This document shows, piece by piece, positions 5,335 to 11,342 of a stretch of DNA of 11,342 nt. The stretch spans positions 1-11,342 of the forward strand of contig JBEVMS010000325.1 in assembly GCA_040508515.1 (NCBI GenBank). The letters run 5' to 3'. The DNA comes from JBEVMS01 sp040508515. Its GTDB lineage: Bacteria > Pseudomonadota > Gammaproteobacteria > Xanthomonadales > Rhodanobacteraceae. The translations under genes were made by a program, and so were the position numbers. Position 1 is the first letter of the stretch. The number at the start of each line of letters is the position of its first letter. Below the pieces are notes generated by a model. It saw only the letters and a program-made list of their open reading frames with translations. It ran no database searches and had not been told where the DNA came from.

Positions 5335-7326
5335 TTAGCGGACCGCGCGCCCCAATCGGCTAATCCAGCGATACAGCAGCATCATGCACGCCGCGAAGGC
5401 GAGGCCGCCGATCCATTGCGCGGCGCTGTCGAAGCTTTCGCCCACTAGCGCCAGCGGCGCGGCCTGGCCCGAGAACACCACCACCGCGGCGAGCAATACA
5501 CCGATGATGCTTTCGCCGACAATCATTCCCGAGGCCAACAACACGCCCAGTTGCTTGGTGCCTTCAGGGTTGTTGCCGCGTTCGGCGCGCTTGTCGAAGT
5601 ACCAGCCGACCACCGCGCCCACCGCGATCATCAGCGAGGTCGAGGTTGGCAGGTAGATGCCAAGGCCCACCGCCAGTGGAGGGATGCGCGCCGTGGTGGT
5701 GCGACCGAGCAGTTCGTCGATAACGATCAAGCCCACGCCGATCGCCGCGCCGATACCGATCAGGTTCCAATCCAGGTTGCCCTGGATCACGCCCTGCGCC
5801 AGCGCCGAGATCAGCGCCGCCTGCGGTGCCGGCAGGGCGCGCGCGGGATCGACACCCGGTGCACCGGCAAAACCGTAAGCGTGATTGAGCAGATCCAGCG
5901 TGGGCGGAATGATCGCCGCGCCCACCAGCACGCCGATAATCAGCGCGACCTGCTGGCGCCAGGGCGTGGCGTCGACCAACTGGCCGGTCTTGAGATCCTG
6001 AAGGTTGTTGTTGGCGATGGTGGCGACGGCGAAGATCACCGCTGTTGCGAACAGCGCGAAGGCGACCAGCGCCTTGCCGGCCGAGGCATCCACATAGGGT
6101 TTGATGCCGAACACCAGCAGCAGCGCCGCGCCGATCACCACCAAGATGCCCACGCCCGAGAGCGGGCTATTCGACGACCCGATCAGCCCAGCCATGTAGC
6201 CACATACCGCCGAGACGAAAAAGCTCATTAGCACGATATAGACCAGGCCGCCGCCGACCAGCAGCCACATGTGCTCGCCCAAGTGACTCGACACCGCGAA
6301 ATCGCCCAGCAGCCAGGCGATCGGGATCAGGCAGATCAGGCTGACGATGCCGACCAGTCCGATCGGCATATCGCGTTCGGTCAGCGGCAAGCTGTCGGCT
6401 GCGCCGGCCTTGCGCACGCGCGCGGCGGCCATCGCCGAACGCAAGCCACTGATCACCGGCTTGATCAGTTTGGCTAAGGTCCAGATTGCCGCCACACCAA
6501 TAGTGCCCGCGCCGAGAAACCGCACCTGCTGGCTCCAGGCCAGTTGCGCCGCATCGGCCGCCGCGCCGGCCAACGGATGCAGCAACGTGTAATAAGGCAC
6601 CGCGCCGCCCCAGGCGATCGCCACGCCGACGAGCAACGCCACGCCAACCCATAGCCCGACCAGATGACCGACCGCGAATAGCGCGAACGAGAGATTGAAG
6701 TCGTAACCGGTCGCCGCGCCGCGATTGCCTATCCGAAAGTACTGCGCGATATCGCTGGCGAATACATGGGTGCCGACCACAACGGCGAACGTCGCCGAAA
6801 CGATCGATCCCCACAGCACCGCCAGCAGGCCGGCGCGGCTGCTTTGCGCCCCCGCAGCATCGCTGCCGTCACCCGCGCCCACTTTGAGTACCTCGGCGCA
6901 AGCGACGCCTTCCGGGTAGGGCAGGTCCGAATGCGTGACCAGGGCACGGCGCAGGGGGATGGAATACATCACGCCCAGTACTCCGCCCAACGCGCAGATG
7001 GCGAACGAGACCCAGTAAGGAAACCCGGTCCACCAGCCGATCATGATCAGCCCAGGCAGCACGAAAATAATCGAGGACAACGTGCCAGCGGCCGAGGCCA
7101 CCGTTTGCACGATATTGTTTTCCTGCATGGTCGAGTTGCGAAAGCCGCGCAACACCGCCATCGAGATCACCGCGGCGGGAATCGAAGTGGCGAAGGTCAG
7201 CCCGGCCTTCAGTCCAAAGAACACATTGGCGGCGGTAAATACCAGCGTGATCAGGGCGCCCAGGATCAGGCCACGCAGGGTCAGTTCGGTACGCTTGGTA
7301 GGGTTGCCGGCAGTCGGTGCGGTCAC
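5335..7326 (-). CDS. OPT superfamily oligopeptide-type transporter
   Basis: A 663-residue, very hydrophobic inner-membrane protein of the OPT superfamily, whose prokaryotic members are this size. The family moves oligopeptides, or metal chelates in the related YSL branch, by proton coupling. Diagnostic blocks are VFFGLKAGLTFATSIPAAV (35-53), ENNIVQTVASAAGTLSS (69-85) and LPYPEGVACAEVLK (135-148). About 14-16 membrane segments run to the C-terminus, including the SNSPLSGVGIL stretch mid-protein. The start is the GTG at 7326. No better upstream start is visible, the next internal Met lies inside the first conserved membrane region, and the Shine-Dalgarno is poor. Its leader contains a 10-bp hairpin (7378-7406). 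The substrate is unassigned. Position between yigZ and the ABC exporter does not by itself show a shared function. Confidence 0.9.
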   Translation of the reverse strand: MTAPTAGNPTKRTELTLRGLILGALITLVFTAANVFFGLKAGLTFATSIPAAVISMAVLRGFRNSTMQENNIVQTVASAAGTLSSIIFVLPGLIMIGWWTGFPYWVSFAICALGGVLGVMYSIPLRRALVTHSDLPYPEGVACAEVLKVGAGDGSDAAGAQSSRAGLLAVLWGSIVSATFAVVVGTHVFASDIAQYFRIGNRGAATGYDFNLSFALFAVGHLVGLWVGVALLVGVAIAWGGAVPYYTLLHPLAGAAADAAQLAWSQQVRFLGAGTIGVAAIWTLAKLIKPVISGLRSAMAAARVRKAGAADSLPLTERDMPIGLVGIVSLICLIPIAWLLGDFAVSSHLGEHMWLLVGGGLVYIVLMSFFVSAVCGYMAGLIGSSNSPLSGVGILVVIGAALLLVFGIKPYVDASAGKALVAFALFATAVIFAVATIANNNLQDLKTGQLVDATPWRQQVALIIGVLVGAAIIPPTLDLLNHAYGFAGAPGVDPARALPAPQAALISALAQGVIQGNLDWNLIGIGAAIGVGLIVIDELLGRTTTARIPPLAVGLGIYLPTSTSLMIAVGAVVGWYFDKRAERGNNPEGTKQLGVLLASGMIVGESIIGVLLAAVVVFSGQAAPLALVGESFDSAAQWIGGLAFAACMMLLYRWISRLGRAVR

Positions 7327-7377
7327 GTTGATGAAGGTCCGTCAGGCTGAGTTCGTGTCGCGCCTGTGCGAGCGCGC

Positions 7378-7406
7378 CCCTTGCGCGGTCGGCAGACGCG
7401 CAAGGG
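7378..7406 (-). promoter_or_regulatory. Perfect 10-bp hairpin upstream of the OPT gene
   Basis: CCCTTGCGCG (7378-7387) and CGCGCAAGGG (7397-7406) are exact reverse complements around a 9-nt loop, 52 nt upstream of the OPT start on the - strand. No T-run follows, so it is not an obvious yigZ terminator. In the gap 7327-7541 there is also a TTGGCA (7477-7472, - strand) that could be a -35 box, but no good -10 sits at the right distance. Confidence 0.5.
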
Positions 7407-7541
7407 AGAGCATAACGTGGATGATTCGCTCGGCGCGCCGGTTGTCGCTATGGGCGGAGCGAATCGGAGTCTGCCAAGCCAGTATTCCCCGTCGTAGGCG
7501 GAAATCTTGTGCGCTTGAGTCCGCGGTGACTGACTGCTTCT

Positions 7542-8129
7542 TCAATCGATCCGGCGGCCTTTACTGCGGCCGTGGCTGATATCACGCACCCGTGCTTGGA
7601 CCGCCTCAAGTTGGTGCTCCGGCACCGACAGTGTCAGCGTAACCCCGTCGACCCCGAAGGTCTCCTCTTCGATGCGTGCTCCCAGTTCTTGCAAGCGCAT
7701 GCTCATCAAGGTCAGTTCTGCGAAGGAGCAATGCAGCGATAGTCGGGCCATCGCCACGATGGCCTGACGTTCGGCCAGACGCAGGCATTCCGCGGCGCTG
7801 CCCCCATAGGCCCGCGCCAAGCCTCCGGTGCCAAGCTTGATCCCGCCATACCAACGTGTGACCACGACCGCCACGCGATCCAGCGCCTGGGTTTCGATCG
7901 CTAACAGAATCGGTCGCCCCGCGGTGCCGCCAGGCTCGCCGTCGTCACTGAAGCGGTACTCCTGACCGATTCGATAAGCCCAACAGTTGTGCGTAGCAAG
8001 GAAATTGCTGACCTGACCGATGAAATCCATGGCTTGCGTGACGTTCTCCGCCGGTGACGCTTGCGCCAGAAAACGACTCTTCTGGACATGGGAAAGGTAG
8101 GTATGGGTACAACGCAGTGTGGAGAGCAT
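7542..8129 (-). CDS. yigZ: YigZ/IMPACT family protein
   Basis: A 195-residue protein, close in length to Escherichia coli YigZ. The N-terminal UPF0029/Impact domain spans about residues 15-122. It contains KSRF (17-20), ATHNCWAYRIG (45-55), the hallmark FSDDGEPGGTAG (60-71) and VVVTRWYGGIKLGTGGLARAYGG (88-110). The C-terminal ferredoxin-like DUF1949-type domain is about 135-190. Eukaryotic IMPACT regulates the GCN2 kinase through GCN1; the bacterial role is not settled, so I give none. The ATG at 8129 yields the expected short lead-in before KSRF. There is no clear Shine-Dalgarno before it. The promoter must lie in the divergent gap shared with the TonB receptor gene. The gene runs in the same direction as the OPT gene, 215 bp upstream of it. 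Confidence 0.92.
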   Translation of the reverse strand: MLSTLRCTHTYLSHVQKSRFLAQASPAENVTQAMDFIGQVSNFLATHNCWAYRIGQEYRFSDDGEPGGTAGRPILLAIETQALDRVAVVVTRWYGGIKLGTGGLARAYGGSAAECLRLAERQAIVAMARLSLHCSFAELTLMSMRLQELGARIEEETFGVDGVTLTLSVPEHQLEAVQARVRDISHGRSKGRRID

Positions 8130-8144
8130 GAATAGATAGCAGGG

Positions 8145-8160
8145 ATAATTCGTGAGTTAT
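8145..8160. promoter_or_regulatory. Imperfect palindrome, possible operator near yigZ
   Basis: The 16-bp ATAATTCGTGAGTTAT has six of eight symmetric positions paired, including the outer ATAA/TTAT. It lies 16 bp upstream of the yigZ start codon. The size and A/T edges resemble sites of dimeric repressors, but no regulator is identified. Confidence 0.25.
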
Positions 8161-8170
8161 TGCGCATTTT

Positions 8171-8184
8171 CGCGATATATAGCG
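8171..8184. promoter_or_regulatory. Near-perfect 14-bp palindrome in the divergent region
   Basis: CGCGATATATAGCG pairs at six of seven symmetric positions, with an ATATAT core that could also serve as a -10 region for yigZ on the - strand. It could be an operator or a fortuitous A/T palindrome. Confidence 0.25.
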
Positions 8185-8273
8185 GATTATGGCGAGAATG
8201 GAAAAGTTTTGAGATTCAAGGTGACACGCTAGAATTTTTTCAGGCAATATTAAAAAAGCGTATTGCTTCGTCC

Positions 8274-8302
8274 TTGAAGTTTAAGGTAAATATATCTGTA
8301 AG
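8274..8302 (+). promoter_or_regulatory. Possible promoter of the TonB receptor gene
   Basis: TTGAAG (8274-8279) and TGTAAG (8297-8302) are 17 nt apart, each matching the sigma-70 consensus at four of six positions. Transcription from here would give a 5' leader of about 120 nt that includes the nested hairpin. This is a prediction from the boxes only. Confidence 0.3.
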
Positions 8303-8339
8303 CGCGCGGTCATGACGCGGCAGCGTCTAAGCAGCGCGC
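8302..8339 (+). promoter_or_regulatory. Nested hairpin in the TonB receptor leader
   Basis: An inner stem GACGC (8314-8318) / GCGTC (8323-8327) with a GGCA tetraloop sits centrally inside outer arms GCGCGC (8302-8307) / GCGCGC (8334-8339). The arms are separated by symmetric 6-nt internal loops. It starts at or near the predicted transcription start and ends 92 nt before the ATG. It has no T-run and resembles no riboswitch class I know. Confidence 0.3.
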
Positions 8340-8431
8340 GTAGGGGACAGCTAGGTAGATAGGGGCGCTTAACGGCGTCTACCGAAGTTGTTCGGGTATT
8401 GCTCCGTGGTAATGCACGGCTTGAGGGAAAA

Positions 8432-11269
8432 ATGACGATGTTGAAGAAACCCATCGCTGCGGCGATAGTGGTGGCGCTTGCTTGTGCTTTTTCGGTAGCG
8501 CACGCCGATGAACTGATCCAGGCTTCACCGCAAGACCAATCCACCGACACGGATGGCTCGGTAAAGAAAGTTAAAGATCTCAGTGCCGTGAAGGTAAGCG
8601 GCTCACTGATCAATAACGCGCAGATACAGACTGCAACACCCACCTACACTATTACCGCTCAGGACATTCAGGCGCGCGGTTTCAATAGCGTAAGTGAAGC
8701 ATTGCAAAACTCGGTATTCGCGACGGGCTCAGTGCAAGGACCGCAAAGCAGTGGTGGATTTACCCAAGGTGCACAGACGGTCAGCCTGTATGGATTGAAT
8801 CCTGAGTTCACCTTGATTTTGCTGGATGGCAAGCCGATTTCGCAGTTTGGCCAGCTTTATAACGGTACAAGCAACTTCAGCAATATTTCCAACATACCGA
8901 TCTCCATGATCGACCATGTTGATGTCATGCCAGGTGGCGGCTCATCGATATATGGTTCCAACGCGATCGCCGGCGTTGTGAACATCGTTACCAAGCAGCA
9001 TATGGATGGTGCTGAAGTACTGGTGCGTACCGGCAACTTCAGTGATGGCGGTGGTGCCAATCAACGCATTGCGCTGTCGTTTGGCAAGGACATCGGCAAA
9101 CTCAATGTGCTCGGCTCGCTGGAATTCGATAATGCCTCGCCGATGTGGGCCTATCAGCGTTCGCTGACGGCATCCACGCGCTCCAACCCCAATGGACTGG
9201 CAACGCCGACGACGGTCGCAAGCATTATCGATTATGGCACCCTGAATCAATATACGGGTAACCCGCTGGGGTACATCACGCCAGCAGATGGCTGCAAGGC
9301 GATGGGTGGGTTGTATAATGGTACCACGGGGCTTGCATCTTCCAGCGTAGCCAGCCGCTATGGTCAGTTTTGCGGCTCGCAGGACGTACTTGGCTATACC
9401 ACTCTACAAAATCAGAATCGTAGTTACGATGGCATGCTCAAGCTACGCTACGATTTAAACGACCACGTGCGGCTATACAGCGACATGCTGGTTGATTGGC
9501 AGCAGCAGCGCTATACGCCCGGATCCGATTTCAACTGGTGGGGTCCGAGTGACTTGGGCGGTTATATCCAAGATGCCACGACAGGCCATATCCTTTATCC
9601 GGAACGTATTTTTGCGCCTGAAGAAATCCAGGGTGGATACAATAGTCAGTTGACGCGCCAGAATGATCTGATGTATCAGGCTGATATCGGCGCCAATGGC
9701 CAGTTTGGTGAATCGAATTGGGATTGGGATATTTATTATCTGCGTTCAGGCGATCGTACCGATTTGAGCCAGCCTGAGCGTTTGGCGTCGGCTGTGGACG
9801 ATTATTTCGGTAAGATCCTAGGGCCGTCCCTTGGGATCGATCCAAATTCAGGTCTGACCAGATACAATCCCAACTACGCAGCGTTTTACCAGCCGTTGAC
9901 TCCAGCAGACTATGCCAGCTTTTCACGCAATATCAGCGGGTCTTCCAATACCTGGATCAATAATACGCGCGCAACGGTGAGCGATAGCAGCCTGTTCAGC
10001 CTGCCTGGCGGGGATGCGGGGGTTGCGATTCTGGCCGAGGGTGGTAATCAGGCTTGGTATCAGCCGATTAATCCGATGATTGCCAATAATGAAATTTGGG
10101 GTCTTACGGGTACTTCCGGTGGCGGTCAACGTGATCATTACGCTTCTGCAGTTGAACTTAATCTGCCGTTGTTGAAGGAGCTGACGCTGGATCTTTCCGG
10201 TCGTTATGATCATTACAAAACGGATGCCAGCACCAATCATAAGTTCACCTACAAGGCCGGCATCGAATACCGTCCGTTTGATACATTGTTGTTGCGCGGT
10301 AATTACTCCACGTCGTTCTTGGCGCCGGATATGGCGTCGCTGTTTCTGGGGCCGAGCGGATATTACACGGACGTAACCGACTATTACCAATGCGCGCTTG
10401 CACATAGCAACAACTGCGATAATTACATGACGCAGGTTTCGGGCCGGAATCTGGCTAATCCCAAGTTGCAGCCGACCACGGCTACGAGCTGGTCGGTGGG
10501 CGGCGTATGGGCACCGATTAGCAATGCCAGCTTCACGGTCGACTACTTGCACATTGCGATCCAGAACGAAGTTGTGCAGCAGAATGTTGACCAGCTGATG
10601 CGTCAGGATTCGCAATGCCTGCAGGGGCAGCTTGAATCAATGTCGGCTACTTGCGTCGCGGTACTGGGCAGCAATGGGAATAACGGGCAGGTGCAGCGCG
10701 ATGCGTTCGGCAACGTGAGCAACATCACCACCTACTACGTCAATCTGGCTAACGAGGTAACCGATTCGATCACGGCGCAGGCCAAGTACCGCTTCAATCC
10801 GACGCCGATCGGCACCTTTTCGTTGCAGATCGACTACAACAACATGCTAAAGCATAGCTACCAGATCTATCCGGGTACTGTGCCGATCAACCAGCTGACC
10901 AACCCGCTGTACAGCTCGGAATTCAAGAGCATTGTCAGCGGTAGCCTTAGCTGGAGCCTGCACGATCAGTGGAACAGCACCTTGTACTGGCATCGTTACG
11001 GCGCTTCGCCCAATTATGCCGCGATGGTCAATGGTGCCAATTATCCCACTGCAGGATCGGTAGCGCCTTGGATTACGTATAACTGGAGCTTGACCTACAG
11101 TCCGATCAAAAATCTGGATTTGTCGCTGCTTATAAACAACGTCTTGAACAAGATGCCGCCGGGCGATGCGACTTACACGTCGTACCCTTACTACAACACC
11201 CAAAACTACAATCCTTACGGGCGTGAGTACATGTTGCAGGTCGACTATCGTTTTGGTGGAAAGACCTGA
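8432..11269 (+). CDS. TonB-dependent outer-membrane receptor
   Basis: A 945-residue outer-membrane active transporter, energised by TonB–ExbBD. Residues 1-25 are a signal peptide ending AHA before DEL. A TonB-box-like DLSAVKVSG is at 49-57. The plug domain (about 60-190) shows YTITAQDIQARGF, TLILLDGKPI and IDHVDVMPGGGSSIYGSNAIAGVVNIVTK-type sequence. The rest is a 22-strand-type barrel with LSGRYDHY (588-595), RGNYSTSFLAPDMASLF (622-638) and LQPTTATSW (679-687). There is no N-terminal STN signalling domain. Six Cys in the mature protein form close pairs (288/314, 654/662, 729/741), probably in loops. The end is YRFGGKT, four residues past the last aromatic. The ATG at 8432 follows GAGGG (8423-8427) and gives a clean signal peptide; an upstream TTG (8399) does not improve it. 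The substrate is unknown; no uptake partner gene is visible nearby. The GC content looks lower than in the flanking genes. Confidence 0.93.
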   Translation: MTMLKKPIAAAIVVALACAFSVAHADELIQASPQDQSTDTDGSVKKVKDLSAVKVSGSLINNAQIQTATPTYTITAQDIQARGFNSVSEALQNSVFATGSVQGPQSSGGFTQGAQTVSLYGLNPEFTLILLDGKPISQFGQLYNGTSNFSNISNIPISMIDHVDVMPGGGSSIYGSNAIAGVVNIVTKQHMDGAEVLVRTGNFSDGGGANQRIALSFGKDIGKLNVLGSLEFDNASPMWAYQRSLTASTRSNPNGLATPTTVASIIDYGTLNQYTGNPLGYITPADGCKAMGGLYNGTTGLASSSVASRYGQFCGSQDVLGYTTLQNQNRSYDGMLKLRYDLNDHVRLYSDMLVDWQQQRYTPGSDFNWWGPSDLGGYIQDATTGHILYPERIFAPEEIQGGYNSQLTRQNDLMYQADIGANGQFGESNWDWDIYYLRSGDRTDLSQPERLASAVDDYFGKILGPSLGIDPNSGLTRYNPNYAAFYQPLTPADYASFSRNISGSSNTWINNTRATVSDSSLFSLPGGDAGVAILAEGGNQAWYQPINPMIANNEIWGLTGTSGGGQRDHYASAVELNLPLLKELTLDLSGRYDHYKTDASTNHKFTYKAGIEYRPFDTLLLRGNYSTSFLAPDMASLFLGPSGYYTDVTDYYQCALAHSNNCDNYMTQVSGRNLANPKLQPTTATSWSVGGVWAPISNASFTVDYLHIAIQNEVVQQNVDQLMRQDSQCLQGQLESMSATCVAVLGSNGNNGQVQRDAFGNVSNITTYYVNLANEVTDSITAQAKYRFNPTPIGTFSLQIDYNNMLKHSYQIYPGTVPINQLTNPLYSSEFKSIVSGSLSWSLHDQWNSTLYWHRYGASPNYAAMVNGANYPTAGSVAPWITYNWSLTYSPIKNLDLSLLINNVLNKMPPGDATYTSYPYYNTQNYNPYGREYMLQVDYRFGGKT

Positions 11270-11294
11270 TCTGATCTGCGTTGCAGTTAAACAC

Positions 11295-11326
11295 AAAAAT
11301 CGGCCCCTACGAGGGGCCGATTTTTT
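11295..11326 (+). terminator. Strong intrinsic terminator after the TonB receptor gene
   Basis: AAAAATCGGCCCC (11295-11307) pairs perfectly with GGGGCCGATTTTT (11313-11325) around a 5-nt TACGA loop, with a T-run at 11321-11326. The A-run on the left arm makes it potentially bidirectional. It ends 26 nt after the receptor stop codon begins its trailing spacer (11270-11294), which is otherwise empty. Confidence 0.93.
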
Positions 11327-11342
11327 GCCGTATTTGTTCATG

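Larger units (their letters stand above)
8130..8431. other. AT-rich divergent intergenic region
   Basis: This 302-bp gap separates the divergent yigZ and TonB-receptor genes and must hold promoters for both. I see no credible gene in it; frames entering it are antiphase continuations of yigZ shadows. It is visibly richer in A/T between 8140 and 8300, then GC-rich. It contains two near-palindromes next to yigZ, a possible promoter at 8274-8302 and a nested hairpin at 8302-8339, listed separately. No good Fur box was found. Confidence 0.7.

Noticed and set aside
5551..6231. + strand open frame within the OPT gene
   Set aside because: Arg/Gln/Asp/His-rich antisense shadow of the OPT membrane segments, with no family resemblance.
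8144..8162. Possible Fur box (begins GATAAT)
   Set aside because: Beyond the first six bases it matches the 19-bp Fur consensus poorly, so iron control is not supported.
8399..8431. TTG start extending the TonB receptor
   Set aside because: It would put charged residues before the signal peptide and lacks a Shine-Dalgarno; ATG 8432 has GAGGG at good spacing.
9923..10615. - strand open frame within the TonB receptor
   Set aside because: Antisense to the barrel-coding region; no motifs and no sensible ribosome-binding site.
10847..11341. - strand open frame starting at the right edge
   Set aside because: It runs through the intrinsic terminator and antisense through the receptor 3' end, so it is not a credible gene.
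1..11342. Mobile element, CRISPR, defence, phage or RNA gene content
   Set aside because: No transposase or integrase frames, terminal repeats, spaced direct repeats, tRNA-like cloverleaf or rRNA sequence were seen; the genes are conserved housekeeping and transport types.

Overview
The window reads as a chromosomal segment of a gammaproteobacterium. The nagZ–hpt–mtnP order, the OPT transporter, the large TonB-dependent receptor and the GC-rich codon use suggest the Xanthomonadales (Xanthomonadaceae/Rhodanobacteraceae, e.g. Dyella- or Rhodanobacter-like). This placement is an inference from gene content; no marker gene is present. No tRNA, rRNA, CRISPR array, insertion sequence, integrase or phage gene was seen.

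Layout. (1) Positions 1-1846, + strand: a recycling and purine-salvage operon. It holds the 3' end of nagZ (peptidoglycan amino-sugar recycling), hpt (hypoxanthine/guanine phosphoribosyltransferase), a possible 41-codon leader ORF with a strong Shine-Dalgarno, and mtnP (methylthioinosine/methylthioadenosine phosphorylase). nagZ/hpt overlap as ATGA, and so do leader ORF/mtnP. Hypoxanthine released by the phosphorylase is the substrate of the neighbouring Hpt. (2) 1847-2292: a single-gene cold-shock protein unit with a hairpin-rich 5' leader and a strong intrinsic terminator. (3) 2293-3420: an exported pepsin/retropepsin-like protein with two DTG motifs, preceded by a perfect 8-bp hairpin. (4) 3446-8129, - strand, transcribed in the order yigZ, OPT transporter, ABC exporter. 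These are a conserved YigZ/IMPACT protein, a polytopic oligopeptide-type transporter and an MsbA-like half-transporter. Perfect 10-bp inverted repeats lie upstream and downstream of the OPT gene. (5) 8130-8431: an AT-rich divergent intergenic region with palindromes and a structured leader. (6) 8432-11269, + strand: a 945-residue TonB-dependent outer-membrane receptor with three cysteine pairs and lower GC than its neighbours, closed by a strong terminator.

Most of this is ordinary core-genome material. I found no convincing new multi-gene system. The points most worth checking are the small coupled ORF before mtnP, the substrate choice of the phosphorylase next to hpt, the two-DTG secreted protease-like protein, and the unassigned substrate of the cysteine-paired receptor.
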